From the NCBI RefSeq assembly GCF_003688995.1, contig NZ_PENI01000019.1:117123-181122 (forward strand): DNA of 64,000 bases, in the 5' to 3' direction. The stretch comes from Streptomyces shenzhenensis. GTDB lineage: Bacteria > Actinomycetota > Actinomycetes > Streptomycetales > Streptomycetaceae. Position 1 is the stretch's first letter, and every line of letters starts with the position of its first letter. Below, in pieces: positions 43,061-50,817 of this stretch. A model generated the notes under the pieces. It was not told the DNA's origin. It was given only the letters and a program-made list of their open reading frames with translations, and made no database searches. A program made the position numbers and the translations under genes.

Positions 43061-44737
43061 ATGTCACAGAGAGCCAAGCAGTCGACTCCGGCCGACACAC
43101 CGTCACCCGCCCCGACGCCTGAGCCCGACGAGACCGTCCCCGTCCTCGTCGCTGGGGCAGGCCCCGGTGGCCTCAGCACGGCCGTCTTCCTCGGTCTGCA
43201 CGGCGTACCAGCGCTGGTGGTCGAGCGCCACCCCGGCACGTCGACCGCGGTGAAGGCGACCGGCCAGTACCCGCACACGATGGAGGCGCTGGCCATCGCC
43301 GGCGCAGCCGAGACCGTGCGCGAGAGGGGGCGGAGGTATCGCAGCGACTTCCACATGGTCGTCGCGGAGACCCTCGCGGGCCCGGTGTTGCGCACACTGA
43401 TGAGCGGCGACCAGCTGAGCATGCGGCATGTGTCCCCGGAGGACTGGGGCACCGCGAGCCAGTCCGCCGTGGAAGCCGTGCTCGCCGACCGGGCGAGGGA
43501 ACTCGGCGCGCGGCTGCACTTCTCGACCCGGCTGACCTCGCTTACCCAGGACGCGGACGGGGTCACCGCGGTCACCGAGCACACGGACACCGGCGAACGG
43601 CGCGTGATCCGGGCCCAGTACCTGGTCGCGGCAGACGGCTGGCGCAGCGGTATCCGGCAGTCCCTCGGCATCGCCGTGAGCGGCCGGGGCACGGTGGGCA
43701 AGGTGCTGCGCGTCCTGTTCCAGGCCGATCTCAGCGAGCCGCTGTCCCACACAGACGGCGCCGCCGACGGCCGCCGCTTCACCGCGCTGCACGTGGGCCG
43801 CGCGGTCCTGTTCAACACCGAGATTCCAGGCCTGTACGGGTACTTCCGCAACCTCACTCCCGAACTGCCGGACGGCTGGTGGACGCGCGAAAACGCTGTC
43901 GCCGCGCAGATCCGCTCCGACCTGGGCATCCCGAACACCCCGCTGAAGATCGAGGAGATCGGGGAGACAGAGATCTCCTGCGGGGTCGCCCAGCGGTTCC
44001 GCGAGGGCCGGGTGCTGCTCGTCGGTGACGCGGCGCATGTGATGCCGCCGACCGGCGGTATGGGCGGCAACACTGCCTATCTGGACGGGCTTTACCTCGG
44101 GTGGAAGCTTGCGGCGGTGCTGAACGGCACTGCGGGCGAGGGACTGCTCGACAGCCACGACGCCGAACGCCGGCCGTACGCCGCGGAACTGGTGGAGCAG
44201 CAGTTCGCGAACCTGGTGGACCGGATCTCACCCGAGCTCGCCAACGCGTCTCTGGCCGAGCCACTGCCGCCGCCGGTGATCGCGTTCGGCTACCGCTTCC
44301 CGAAGGGCGCCGTACTCGCCGAACCCGATGACGGCGGCGAGCTGTTCGAGAACCCGGCCCGGCCCACCGGCCGGCCAGGATCCCACGCCCCGTACGTCCC
44401 GCTCACCCGCGTGGACGGCTCGGCCACCTCGACGACGGCTCTGTTCGGCCATGCGTTCGTGCTGCTCACCGGCCCGGACGGGGCGGCGTGGGCGGAGGGC
44501 GCCGTCGCCGCGGCGGACGCGCTCGGCGTCGCCGTCCAGGTGCACCGGGTCGGCCCGGGCACCGGGCTGCTCGACGCCGACGGGGCGTTCGCCGCTGCGT
44601 ACGGCATCGGCGCCGACGGGGCCGCCCTGGTGCGTCCCGACCGGTTCGTGGCGTGGCGCTCCGCCGGAGCGCGCCCGGACCCGGTCGCCGAAATCGAGCA
44701 CGCGCTGCGGCATGTGCTGCAGCGGCCCGAGCCCTGA
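43061..44737 (+). CDS. FAD-dependent aromatic polyketide hydroxylase
   Basis: A 558-residue class A flavoprotein monooxygenase (PHBH fold). The FAD motifs are VLVAGAGPGGLSTAVFLGLHG (GxGxxG), VAADGWRSGIRQSLGI (DG motif) and LLVGDAAHVMPPTGGMGGN (GD motif). The C-terminal thioredoxin-like domain (about residues 440-558) is of the kind seen in RdmE/PgaE/MtmOIV hydroxylases. It hydroxylates, or by Baeyer-Villiger reaction opens, an aromatic polyketide ring with NADPH and O2. The N-terminal 25 residues are Pro/Thr-rich and disordered. Confidence 0.93.
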   Translation: MSQRAKQSTPADTPSPAPTPEPDETVPVLVAGAGPGGLSTAVFLGLHGVPALVVERHPGTSTAVKATGQYPHTMEALAIAGAAETVRERGRRYRSDFHMVVAETLAGPVLRTLMSGDQLSMRHVSPEDWGTASQSAVEAVLADRARELGARLHFSTRLTSLTQDADGVTAVTEHTDTGERRVIRAQYLVAADGWRSGIRQSLGIAVSGRGTVGKVLRVLFQADLSEPLSHTDGAADGRRFTALHVGRAVLFNTEIPGLYGYFRNLTPELPDGWWTRENAVAAQIRSDLGIPNTPLKIEEIGETEISCGVAQRFREGRVLLVGDAAHVMPPTGGMGGNTAYLDGLYLGWKLAAVLNGTAGEGLLDSHDAERRPYAAELVEQQFANLVDRISPELANASLAEPLPPPVIAFGYRFPKGAVLAEPDDGGELFENPARPTGRPGSHAPYVPLTRVDGSATSTTALFGHAFVLLTGPDGAAWAEGAVAAADALGVAVQVHRVGPGTGLLDADGAFAAAYGIGADGAALVRPDRFVAWRSAGARPDPVAEIEHALRHVLQRPEP

Positions 44738-44786
44738 ACACCCCGAATTCCGAACCTCTGTGGATGTCGTCGCGAAAGGACCCACC

Positions 44787-45608
44787 ATGGCAGTGGCAGA
44801 AGCAACCGCCCAGAACGAGAACACGAGGGCGGAAGACCGGCGGGTGGCGCTGGTCACCGGTGGCACGAGCGGCATCGGCTTCGCCGTGTCCGAACTGCTC
44901 GCGGAACAGGGGCACACGGTGTTCCTGTGCGGCCGGGACGGCGACACAGTCGCCGCCGTCGTGGACAAGCTGCGCAGTCGCGGCTTCGATGCCGACGGCG
45001 TCGCCGCCGACGTCACATCGAAGTCGGATATCCAGCACCTGGTCCGCTCCACCGTGGATCGCTTCGGGCCGATCCACGTCCTTGTCAACAACGCCGGACG
45101 GGGCGGTGGCGGCGCGACCGCCGAACTCCCGGACGAGCTGTGGGAGGCGGTCATCGAGACCAATCTCAACAGCGTCTTCCGCATCACCCGCGAGGTGCTG
45201 TCCCAAGGCGGCATGCTGGCACGCGGCCACGGCCGGGTCATCAACATCGCCTCCACGGGCGGCAAGCAGGGCGTGGAGCTGGCCGCCCCGTACTCCGCGT
45301 CGAAGCACGGCGTCATCGGCTTCACGAAGGCACTCGGCAAGGAACTCGCCCAGTCCGGCATCACCGTGAACGCGGTCTGCCCTGGCTATGTGGAGACGCC
45401 GATGGCGGCCCGGGTGCGCCAGGGCTACGCGGCGCACTGGGGCACCACGGAGGAGGAGGTGCTGACGAAGTTCCAGGCGAAGATCCCGCTCGGCCGCTAC
45501 TCGACTCCCGAGGAGGTCGCGGGCCTCGTCGGCTACCTCGCCGGCGATCTGGCCGCGTCCATCACGGCCCAGGCCATGAACGTGTGCGGGGGTTTGGGCA
45601 ACTACTGA
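44787..45608 (+). CDS. Polyketide C9-ketoreductase (ActIII type)
   Basis: A 273-residue SDR closely resembling ActIII: VALVTGGTSGIGFAVSELLA for NADPH, VLVNNAGRGGGGATAELPDELW, Ser in NIASTGGKQG, YSASKHGVIGFTKALGKEL with Tyr and Lys, and CPGYVETPMAARVR, the Pro-Gly loop that binds ACP-tethered chains. It reduces the C9 carbonyl of the nascent polyketide, and the didomain cyclase at 15634 fits a reduced chain. AAAGGA precedes ATG 44787. It lies about 28 kb from the synthase core, at the far side of the cluster. Confidence 0.93.
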   Translation: MAVAEATAQNENTRAEDRRVALVTGGTSGIGFAVSELLAEQGHTVFLCGRDGDTVAAVVDKLRSRGFDADGVAADVTSKSDIQHLVRSTVDRFGPIHVLVNNAGRGGGGATAELPDELWEAVIETNLNSVFRITREVLSQGGMLARGHGRVINIASTGGKQGVELAAPYSASKHGVIGFTKALGKELAQSGITVNAVCPGYVETPMAARVRQGYAAHWGTTEEEVLTKFQAKIPLGRYSTPEEVAGLVGYLAGDLAASITAQAMNVCGGLGNY

Positions 45609-45689
45609 CGGCGGCGGCTCGGCGGCGACTCGGGCCGCCGCCGGCCCGTGAGCGCCCGGTCCCGGGAATCCCGGGCGTACCCGTCGGTT

Positions 45690-45709
45690 GCCGGGGGCGC
45701 GCCCCCGGC
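45690..45709 (+). terminator. 20-bp perfect palindrome between ketoreductase and amidohydrolase
   Basis: GCCGGGGGCGCGCCCCCGGC is fully self-complementary and preceded by a smaller CCCGGG-AAT-CCCGGG repeat. It lies 17 bases before the amidohydrolase start, so it may end or weaken read-through, or control translation of the next gene. Confidence 0.5.
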
Positions 45710-45726
45710 AGAATTGAGAAACCCTG

Positions 45727-46932
45727 GTGAGGTACTACACGGCAGACCGGCTGATCACCGGCGACCGCGGCAGATGCATCCGCGACGGCGGGGTGCTGGT
45801 TGACGGGAGGCTTATCCGGTGGGCGGGGCCCGACCGGGACGTGCCGCAACGGCTGCGGCGCGAGAGCGAGCATGTGAAGCTCGGACCGCTGACACTGCTG
45901 CCCGGGCTCATCGACAGCCATGTCCATCTGGCACTGGACGGCGCGCCCGGCGCCATGGACCGGATGCGGGCCATCTCCGACGACGAGCTGTACACACTGA
46001 TGCTGCGCAACGCTGCCCAGCTGCTGTCCGCGGGTGTGACCACTGCCCGCGACCTCGGCGCACCCGGCGTTCTCGGGGTGCGCGTCCGTGGTGCTATCCG
46101 CTCGGGCCTCGCTCCGGGGCCCGAACTGGTCGTGTCAGGGGCACCGTTGACCGTGCCGGACGGCCACTGCTGGTTCATGGGTGGTGCGCGGGTCGGCGAA
46201 CAGGCCCTGCGACAGGCGGTACGCGAGCAGGCCCGCGCCGGTGTCGACGTCATCAAGGTGATGGCAACCGGGGGCGCGTTGACGCGGGGGTCGGACTCCT
46301 GCCAGGGGCAGTTCACGGAGCGGGAACTTGCGGCCGTCGTCGATGAGGCGAACCGCGTCGGCCTTCCCGTCGCCGCGCACGCGCACGGTACGGACGGGAT
46401 AGCGGCCTCTCTGCGAGCCGGGGTTCACACCATCGAGCACTGCAGTTTCCTGGACGCGTCCGGCGCGATCGTCCCGGATCAGGGCCTCATACGCCGACTT
46501 GCTTCGAGCGGCGTCCACGTCTGTCCGACCATCAGCGTCCGTTTCACCGAGCGTCGAGATGGAAGAGGCCCAAGTCGAGTACCCGCCCTACCGGCCCTGT
46601 ACCGGCAGGGCGTCGCTATCGTCGCCGGTACCGACGCCGGCACCGACGGTGCGCCGCACCACGCGTACGTCGAGGGCCTCATCGGCATGGCCCGGCTCGG
46701 TCTGCCGCCCGCCGAGATCCTGGAAGCCGCGACGTCCCGTGCCGCCCGCGCTCTGCGCGTCGAGACACTGACCGGCCGGATCGAAACCGGGCTGCGCGCC
46801 GACCTCATCGCAGTCGAGGGTGACCCATTGCACGACGTCACGGCGCTGCGGGCCCTGCGCCTCGTCGTCACGTCGGGAAAAGAAGTCCGCTCACCGCCCC
46901 AGTCCGCTACCGCCGACGAGTGGGCGCAGTGA
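45727..46932 (+). CDS. Amidohydrolase-superfamily enzyme
   Basis: A 401-residue metal-dependent hydrolase of the imidazolonepropionase/prolidase-like group. Metal ligands: HxH in GLIDSHVHLALDG, Lys in DVIKVMATGGAL, His in VAAHAHGTDGI, His in GVHTIEHCSFLD and Asp in VAGTDAGTDG. All are present. It starts at GTG 45727. In an aromatic polyketide cluster the enzyme may act as a hydrolase, decarboxylase or cyclase on an intermediate; amidohydrolases occur in rishirilide-type clusters as I recall. It is the last recognisable gene of the cluster. Confidence 0.88.
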   Translation: MRYYTADRLITGDRGRCIRDGGVLVDGRLIRWAGPDRDVPQRLRRESEHVKLGPLTLLPGLIDSHVHLALDGAPGAMDRMRAISDDELYTLMLRNAAQLLSAGVTTARDLGAPGVLGVRVRGAIRSGLAPGPELVVSGAPLTVPDGHCWFMGGARVGEQALRQAVREQARAGVDVIKVMATGGALTRGSDSCQGQFTERELAAVVDEANRVGLPVAAHAHGTDGIAASLRAGVHTIEHCSFLDASGAIVPDQGLIRRLASSGVHVCPTISVRFTERRDGRGPSRVPALPALYRQGVAIVAGTDAGTDGAPHHAYVEGLIGMARLGLPPAEILEAATSRAARALRVETLTGRIETGLRADLIAVEGDPLHDVTALRALRLVVTSGKEVRSPPQSATADEWAQ

Positions 46933-47401
46933 CCGACACGGCTGCTCGCGAACACCGTGGGTGGCTAAGCACGCGGACGTACACGGCCTGCCTACAAGCG
47001 CGAGGCGTTCGGACACGCAAGTGGTGCCAGAACGTGGAGCCTCGCTCCAGCACCCGTCCACCGCCACCAGCGACGTTTTCCTCATGCATAAGGAACCCCA
47101 ACGCCCCGCACCCGGCACATCGGCGCCTCCGTCTCCGGACCATCTGGCCGTTCCACTGGCCTGCGTGCTGCTCACTCAGTACGCCGCGTCAACCGCCGCC
47201 CGTTTCCTGGGACTCACTGCGGATCCCTCCCCCTCCAATGACTCCTCACCGTACGCCCTCGCTCTCGGCGTGCCGGACGGGACTGCCGCACGGTCGTCAC
47301 CGACGCGCGGCCCCCGCCACCGTCGCCTGGGTGAATTCGAACGACCCAGCTGAAGAACCAGCGCCACGATTCAGACGTCGTCGGGCCCGCTCGCATCCCA
47401 C
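46933..47401. other. Gene-poor stretch between the cluster and the right-end gene
   Basis: 469 bp with no gene I can support. Open frames here lack family motifs and ribosome sites; one from about 47082 would read HLAVPLACVLLTQYAAS but looks like chance. Base composition is less GC-rich than in the cluster. It may hold remains of lost element functions. Confidence 0.4.
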
Positions 47402-48529
47402 TCAGCCACGCCGTTCCGGTCCGAAGGGACTCCATCCCTTGAGGTATGGCTTGAGCTCCTCCGGCGTGGGTTCACGTGTGTGCGGCATCTCTGGAAGCCT
47501 GCTCAAGGGGTCGATCGACCTTGCGTACCCCTTTGCCCAGTCCAACCAGCGTCTGGCCGAGTCCAGAGCCGACTCGTCCACAGCGCCATCCAACTCGCCG
47601 ATACGACCTTCCAATGCCGTGCAGCACGCACTGAGGACAGCAGCCTCCTGCCAGCACTCGGCCTCTCCGCGAAGCACCTGGGCAAGTTGCTCGCGAACAG
47701 CTTGTTCCTTTGCCACCTCCTTGGCCGCTTGCCAACGAACTTCACGTTCTGCCCTGGCCTGCTGCTCATCCTCCCTGCGCCGAGCGTCCTCTACCGCTCG
47801 CGCTTCGATCTCTCCAAGGATCACGCCCATGGCCTCTTCCAGCGTCCGGCTCTTCCGATCCCGCCAGCGACCGGGCCGACCGGTCAGACCATGGGCAAGC
47901 TCCACGGCAAGACGAGCGGAGCGCTCCGGATCCGTGAACTCCTGCCTGACGGTGACCGTATACGCGAAGCCGTCGACAGCGACGTCCACTCCGCCCTCAC
48001 GCGGGAAGAAGGACGACCGGGCCTTGCTCACCTCGTACCCTCGTCGTACCGCCTCAGCCGCCAGTCCCTGCAGCAGCAGGAGCGACCTACGGCGCAGCGC
48101 AGACGGCATCACCAGCCGACTCCCGTCGTCTTTGAGCGCGGCCACCATCGGATGCAGGTTCCCCAATCGCACGGGAACAGGAACCAGACCCTGGCTCTCC
48201 TTCGGCCGCTGACTCCGAGCGTTGGGATGCGGGCCCTCCGCAAGGAACAGTTCCAGCCCCGACCCGCCGTACGGAACCTTCTCGATGCGTTTGCCCGCCG
48301 GTTCCAGGCCGTGTCGCTTCGCGTAGTTGACGACGCGCCGCCACTCCGCGACCTCGTCGTCATCGGGATCAGTGATTCGGACGCGGCCCTCGGCGACGAG
48401 CCGCTCGATCAGCTCCTGTGCCTTCGCCCGCCGGGCCCGCGCGACGGGCCGCTCGCTGTACGACGTCCGGGGCTTGACGGGCTCCGCCGGCTCACTGCCG
48501 CTGGCGTACGCAGGGTCTTCGTCGATCAT
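47402..48529 (-). CDS. Unrecognised element-borne protein with charged coiled coil
   Basis: About 375 residues; I do not recognise a named family. The N-terminus is charged (RTSYSERPVARARRAKAQEL), then a basic/aromatic segment VAEWRRVVNYAKRHGLEPAG, a middle domain LRRRSLLLLQGLAAEAVRRGYEV with YTVTVRQEF, and a helical, heavily charged region (REDEQQARAEREVRWQAAKE) likely to form a coiled coil. The last part has RRWLDWAKGYARSIDPL. No membrane segment, catalytic motif or HTH is obvious. ATG 48529 is my choice; a TTG lies just before it. It sits alone between the polyketide cluster and attR, pointing inward, so it is more likely an element function than a biosynthetic gene. Confidence 0.7.
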   Translation of the reverse strand: MIDEDPAYASGSEPAEPVKPRTSYSERPVARARRAKAQELIERLVAEGRVRITDPDDDEVAEWRRVVNYAKRHGLEPAGKRIEKVPYGGSGLELFLAEGPHPNARSQRPKESQGLVPVPVRLGNLHPMVAALKDDGSRLVMPSALRRRSLLLLQGLAAEAVRRGYEVSKARSSFFPREGGVDVAVDGFAYTVTVRQEFTDPERSARLAVELAHGLTGRPGRWRDRKSRTLEEAMGVILGEIEARAVEDARRREDEQQARAEREVRWQAAKEVAKEQAVREQLAQVLRGEAECWQEAAVLSACCTALEGRIGELDGAVDESALDSARRWLDWAKGYARSIDPLSRLPEMPHTREPTPEELKPYLKGWSPFGPERRG

Positions 48530-48729
48530 CAATAGACACGATCCCGCAGGGCATGGCCCGAGCGCCAGTCACCCGACCACCAGGTTCGAGGATCCTCTTT
48601 GGCAACGAGCCGTTCGAGGATCCCGCGCCGCCGTTCGTTCAGGGCAGACCGCCGAGGCACGAGGTCCAGCCCGCACTGCCCTACGCCCCTGGCCAGAGCC
48701 GAAAGAGTGTCCGTCAGCCCTGGGAGTGC

Positions 48730-48750
48730 TCTGGGACTTTTCTGGGACTT
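48730..48750 (+). repeat. Integrase arm-site candidate, two TCTGGGACTT copies (right)
   Basis: TCTGGGACTT at 48730-48739 and 48741-48750 repeats the sequence, 11-bp period and orientation of the pair at the left end. It lies 103 bp inside attR. No gene occupies 48533-48853. Confidence 0.78.
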
Positions 48751-48853
48751 CCGGCCTCATCAACCGGCACGAGCGTGAAATAGCCGAAAGGTCATTCTCA
48801 CAGGTCAGCGACCGCTGAGCGAACATCGCGGCAGGTCACCGCATTCGCTGGTC

Positions 48854-48870
48854 TCTTCCGCGACATCTGA
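48854..48870. repeat. Right attachment-site core (attR)
   Basis: TCTTCCGCGACATCTGA, identical to the murA 3' end at 13905-13921 and in the same orientation, but not in any gene here. It marks where the element ends and the original murA downstream DNA resumes. Confidence 0.88.
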
Positions 48871-48879
48871 GCAACGGAT

Positions 48880-48933
48880 GCCGCCACGCCCCTTCTGGCC
48901 TGCGGTGCAGTGGGTCAGAAGGGGTGCGGCGGC
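48880..48933. terminator. Displaced original terminator of murA
   Basis: The arms GCCGCCACGCCCCTTCTG (48880-48897) and CAGAAGGGGTGCGGCGGC (48916-48933) pair with a short mismatch around an 18-nt loop. It starts 9 bases after the attR core, where a murA terminator would lie before insertion. It now sits 35 kb from murA and may serve the leftward SDR gene (49002-49811). Confidence 0.7.
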
Positions 48934-49001
48934 CGGTGTGCCGGGGAGACGCGAGATGTGCGGGCCGTTCGGTTCGCATCTCACCGGTGGCGAGCGGTTT
49001 C

Positions 49002-49811
49002 TCAGCCCAACTGGGTCGGAACGACCGTCAGTTCGGCGATGTTGACCCGGGCCGGCGCCGCCACCGAGTACGTGATCGCGTCGGCCACGTCTTCCGCGGT
49101 GATGGTCGTGATCGCCGACCGCATCTCGTCCAGCCCCGCCCGAGTGGCCTCGTGGGCCATGGAGGCGCCGAGTTCGGTGACGGCGAACGCCGGGTCGACG
49201 GACCGCACCCGCACGCCGCGCGGCCCGAGCGACGCGCGCAGGTTGCGGGTCAGCTGGGTGACCGCGGCCTTGGTCGCACCGTAGACCGGATAGTCGGCGA
49301 AGATCACCTCGGCCGCGATCGAGCCGAGGTTCACCAGGTCAGCGGCCCGTCCGGCGTCCGCCGCCGCGAGCAGGTCGGCGACGAAGACCCGGCCGGTCGC
49401 CAGCAGTCCGCGAAGATTCACATCGATCATCCGGTCCCACTCGGCGGTGTCCGCCTCGTCGAACGGCGCTCCGAGCATCACCCCGGCATTGGCCACGACC
49501 AGGTCGGGCCGGCCCAGAGCAGCACGGATCGTCGTCGCTGCGGCTGCCAACGCGGCGGGGTCGGTGACATCGACGCCGAGGGGCAGGACATCGGCGCAGC
49601 CCTCCTCGCGCAGGGCCGCGGCGAGATCCTCCAGCAGCGCGGCCCGTCGGCCGAGCAGAGCGACCGCCGCTCCGGCCGAGGCGAAGCGGCGTGCGGTCGC
49701 GGCGCCGATCCCGGCACTGGCCCCGGTGACCACCGCGACCCGGCCGGCGAGCAGCCCCCCGGACACACCGGGAGCGGGCAGGGAGAAGTCTTCTGAAAGG
49801 TTGTCGGTCAT
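49002..49811 (-). CDS. Short-chain dehydrogenase/reductase
   Basis: A 269-residue classical SDR. VAVVTGASAGIGAATARRFA binds the cofactor, VVANAGVMLGAPF and NLGSIAAE hold the Asn and Ser, YGATKAAVTQLTRNLR the Tyr and Lys. Arg in ALLGRRAALL suggests NADPH. It is divergent from the XRE regulator at 49914 across 102 bp, which probably controls it; such SDR/XRE pairs are common in streptomycetes. Substrate unknown. It is the first chromosomal gene right of the element. Confidence 0.9.
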   Translation of the reverse strand: MTDNLSEDFSLPAPGVSGGLLAGRVAVVTGASAGIGAATARRFASAGAAVALLGRRAALLEDLAAALREEGCADVLPLGVDVTDPAALAAAATTIRAALGRPDLVVANAGVMLGAPFDEADTAEWDRMIDVNLRGLLATGRVFVADLLAAADAGRAADLVNLGSIAAEVIFADYPVYGATKAAVTQLTRNLRASLGPRGVRVRSVDPAFAVTELGASMAHEATRAGLDEMRSAITTITAEDVADAITYSVAAPARVNIAELTVVPTQLG

Positions 49812-49913
49812 GAGGCCGAGCATGTGCGCCCCGCCGGAGGCCAGCCAGGCCCGGTCACATCCGGGGTGCGCCACTCCCAGGCAACCGATCGCGTGCGCGT
49901 CTACCGTGGAGGC

Positions 49914-50780
49914 ATGGACACCCGCAATCCGCTGGGCGAATTCCTCCGCGCCCGGCGCGAGATGACCAGCCCGGCCGTGGCCGGGCTGCTCTGGTCGGGC
50001 CGGCGCAGGACACCGGGCCTGCGCCGGGAGGAAGTGGCCCAGCTGTCAGGAGTCAGCACCGACTACTACCGCCGGCTGGAACAGGGACGGGAAAGGCGCC
50101 CGTCCACGCAGGTGGTGGACGCCCTGGCCCGCGCCCTCGGCCTGAACACCGAGGAAACGGCGCACCTGCACCGGCTGGCAGGAGCGACACGTGAACCCGT
50201 CCGGCGCGGTGGCGGTGCACCCGTCGGACCGAGTCTGCTGCGCCTGATGGACGGCTGGCTCGACACCCCCGCGCTGATCCTCGACCGCCGCCTGGACGTG
50301 CTGGCCGGCAACCGTCTCGGATACGCCCTGTTCGCCGGGATGCTGCAACAGGGAGAGACCAATCTGGTCCGGTTCATCTTCCTGAGCCCGGGCGCCCGGG
50401 ACTTCTACCCCGACTGGGAACGGGTCGCCAGGTCCGTGCTCGCGGCGCTGCGCGCGGACAGCGGCGACCTGATGGACGATCCCCGGCTCACCGGGCTGAT
50501 CGGCGAACTGTCCTTGAAGAGCCCGGAGTTCCGCACCCTGTGGGCCCGGCACGACGTACGCGGGAAGGCCCACGAGGCCAAACGCTTCAACCACCACCAG
50601 GTCGGCGAACTGACCCTGACCTACGACTCGTTCACCATCGAGAACGCGAGGCACCAGCAACTCGTCGTGTACCAGGCCGAACCCGGCAGCACTTCCCGGC
50701 AGGCCCTCGCCCTGCTCGGCACGGTGGCGGCCGACCTGCCCGGGGCGAACTCCGCTACCTGGTGGGCGGGTTCAGGGTGA
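49914..50780 (+). CDS. XRE-family regulator with MmyB-like ligand-binding domain
   Basis: A 288-residue regulator. The HTH lies at about residues 8-85: LGEFLRARREMTSPAVAGL, then TPGLRREEVAQLSGVSTDYYRRLEQGRE, the hallmark of this family. The C-terminal domain (LDTPALILDRRLDVLAGNRLGYALF, LTYDSFTIENARHQQLVVYQAEPGS) is the MmyB-like PAS-type domain thought to bind fatty acids or similar ligands. ATG 49914 follows GGAGG. It is divergent from the SDR gene, its likely target. Confidence 0.92.
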   Translation: MDTRNPLGEFLRARREMTSPAVAGLLWSGRRRTPGLRREEVAQLSGVSTDYYRRLEQGRERRPSTQVVDALARALGLNTEETAHLHRLAGATREPVRRGGGAPVGPSLLRLMDGWLDTPALILDRRLDVLAGNRLGYALFAGMLQQGETNLVRFIFLSPGARDFYPDWERVARSVLAALRADSGDLMDDPRLTGLIGELSLKSPEFRTLWARHDVRGKAHEAKRFNHHQVGELTLTYDSFTIENARHQQLVVYQAEPGSTSRQALALLGTVAADLPGANSATWWAGSG

Positions 50781-50817
50781 CGTATCGCCTTGTGCAGTCG
50801 TGACTTCAGCGCCTGGG

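Larger units (their letters stand above)
13922..48870. mobile_element. Integrative element of about 34.9 kb carrying an aromatic polyketide cluster
   Basis: The boundaries are the 17-bp direct repeats at 13905-13921 and 48854-48870. Evidence for mobility: a tyrosine integrase at the left end, paired TCTGGGACTT arm-type repeats just inside both ends (13989-14009 and 48730-48750), and insertion that rebuilds the 3' end of murA. Between integrase and right end lie a full type II polyketide cluster (15634-46932) and one unrecognised protein (47402-48529). No excisionase, FtsK-like transfer protein, relaxase or replication initiator is visible, so it is either a non-autonomous or decayed element or one that relies on helpers. 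Attachment sites and integrase look intact. Confidence 0.85.

Noticed and set aside
46933..48212. A 430-residue forward frame spanning the gap and the right-end gene
   Set aside because: It is Pro/Ser/Arg-rich without domains and lies opposite the better minus-strand frame 47402-48529.
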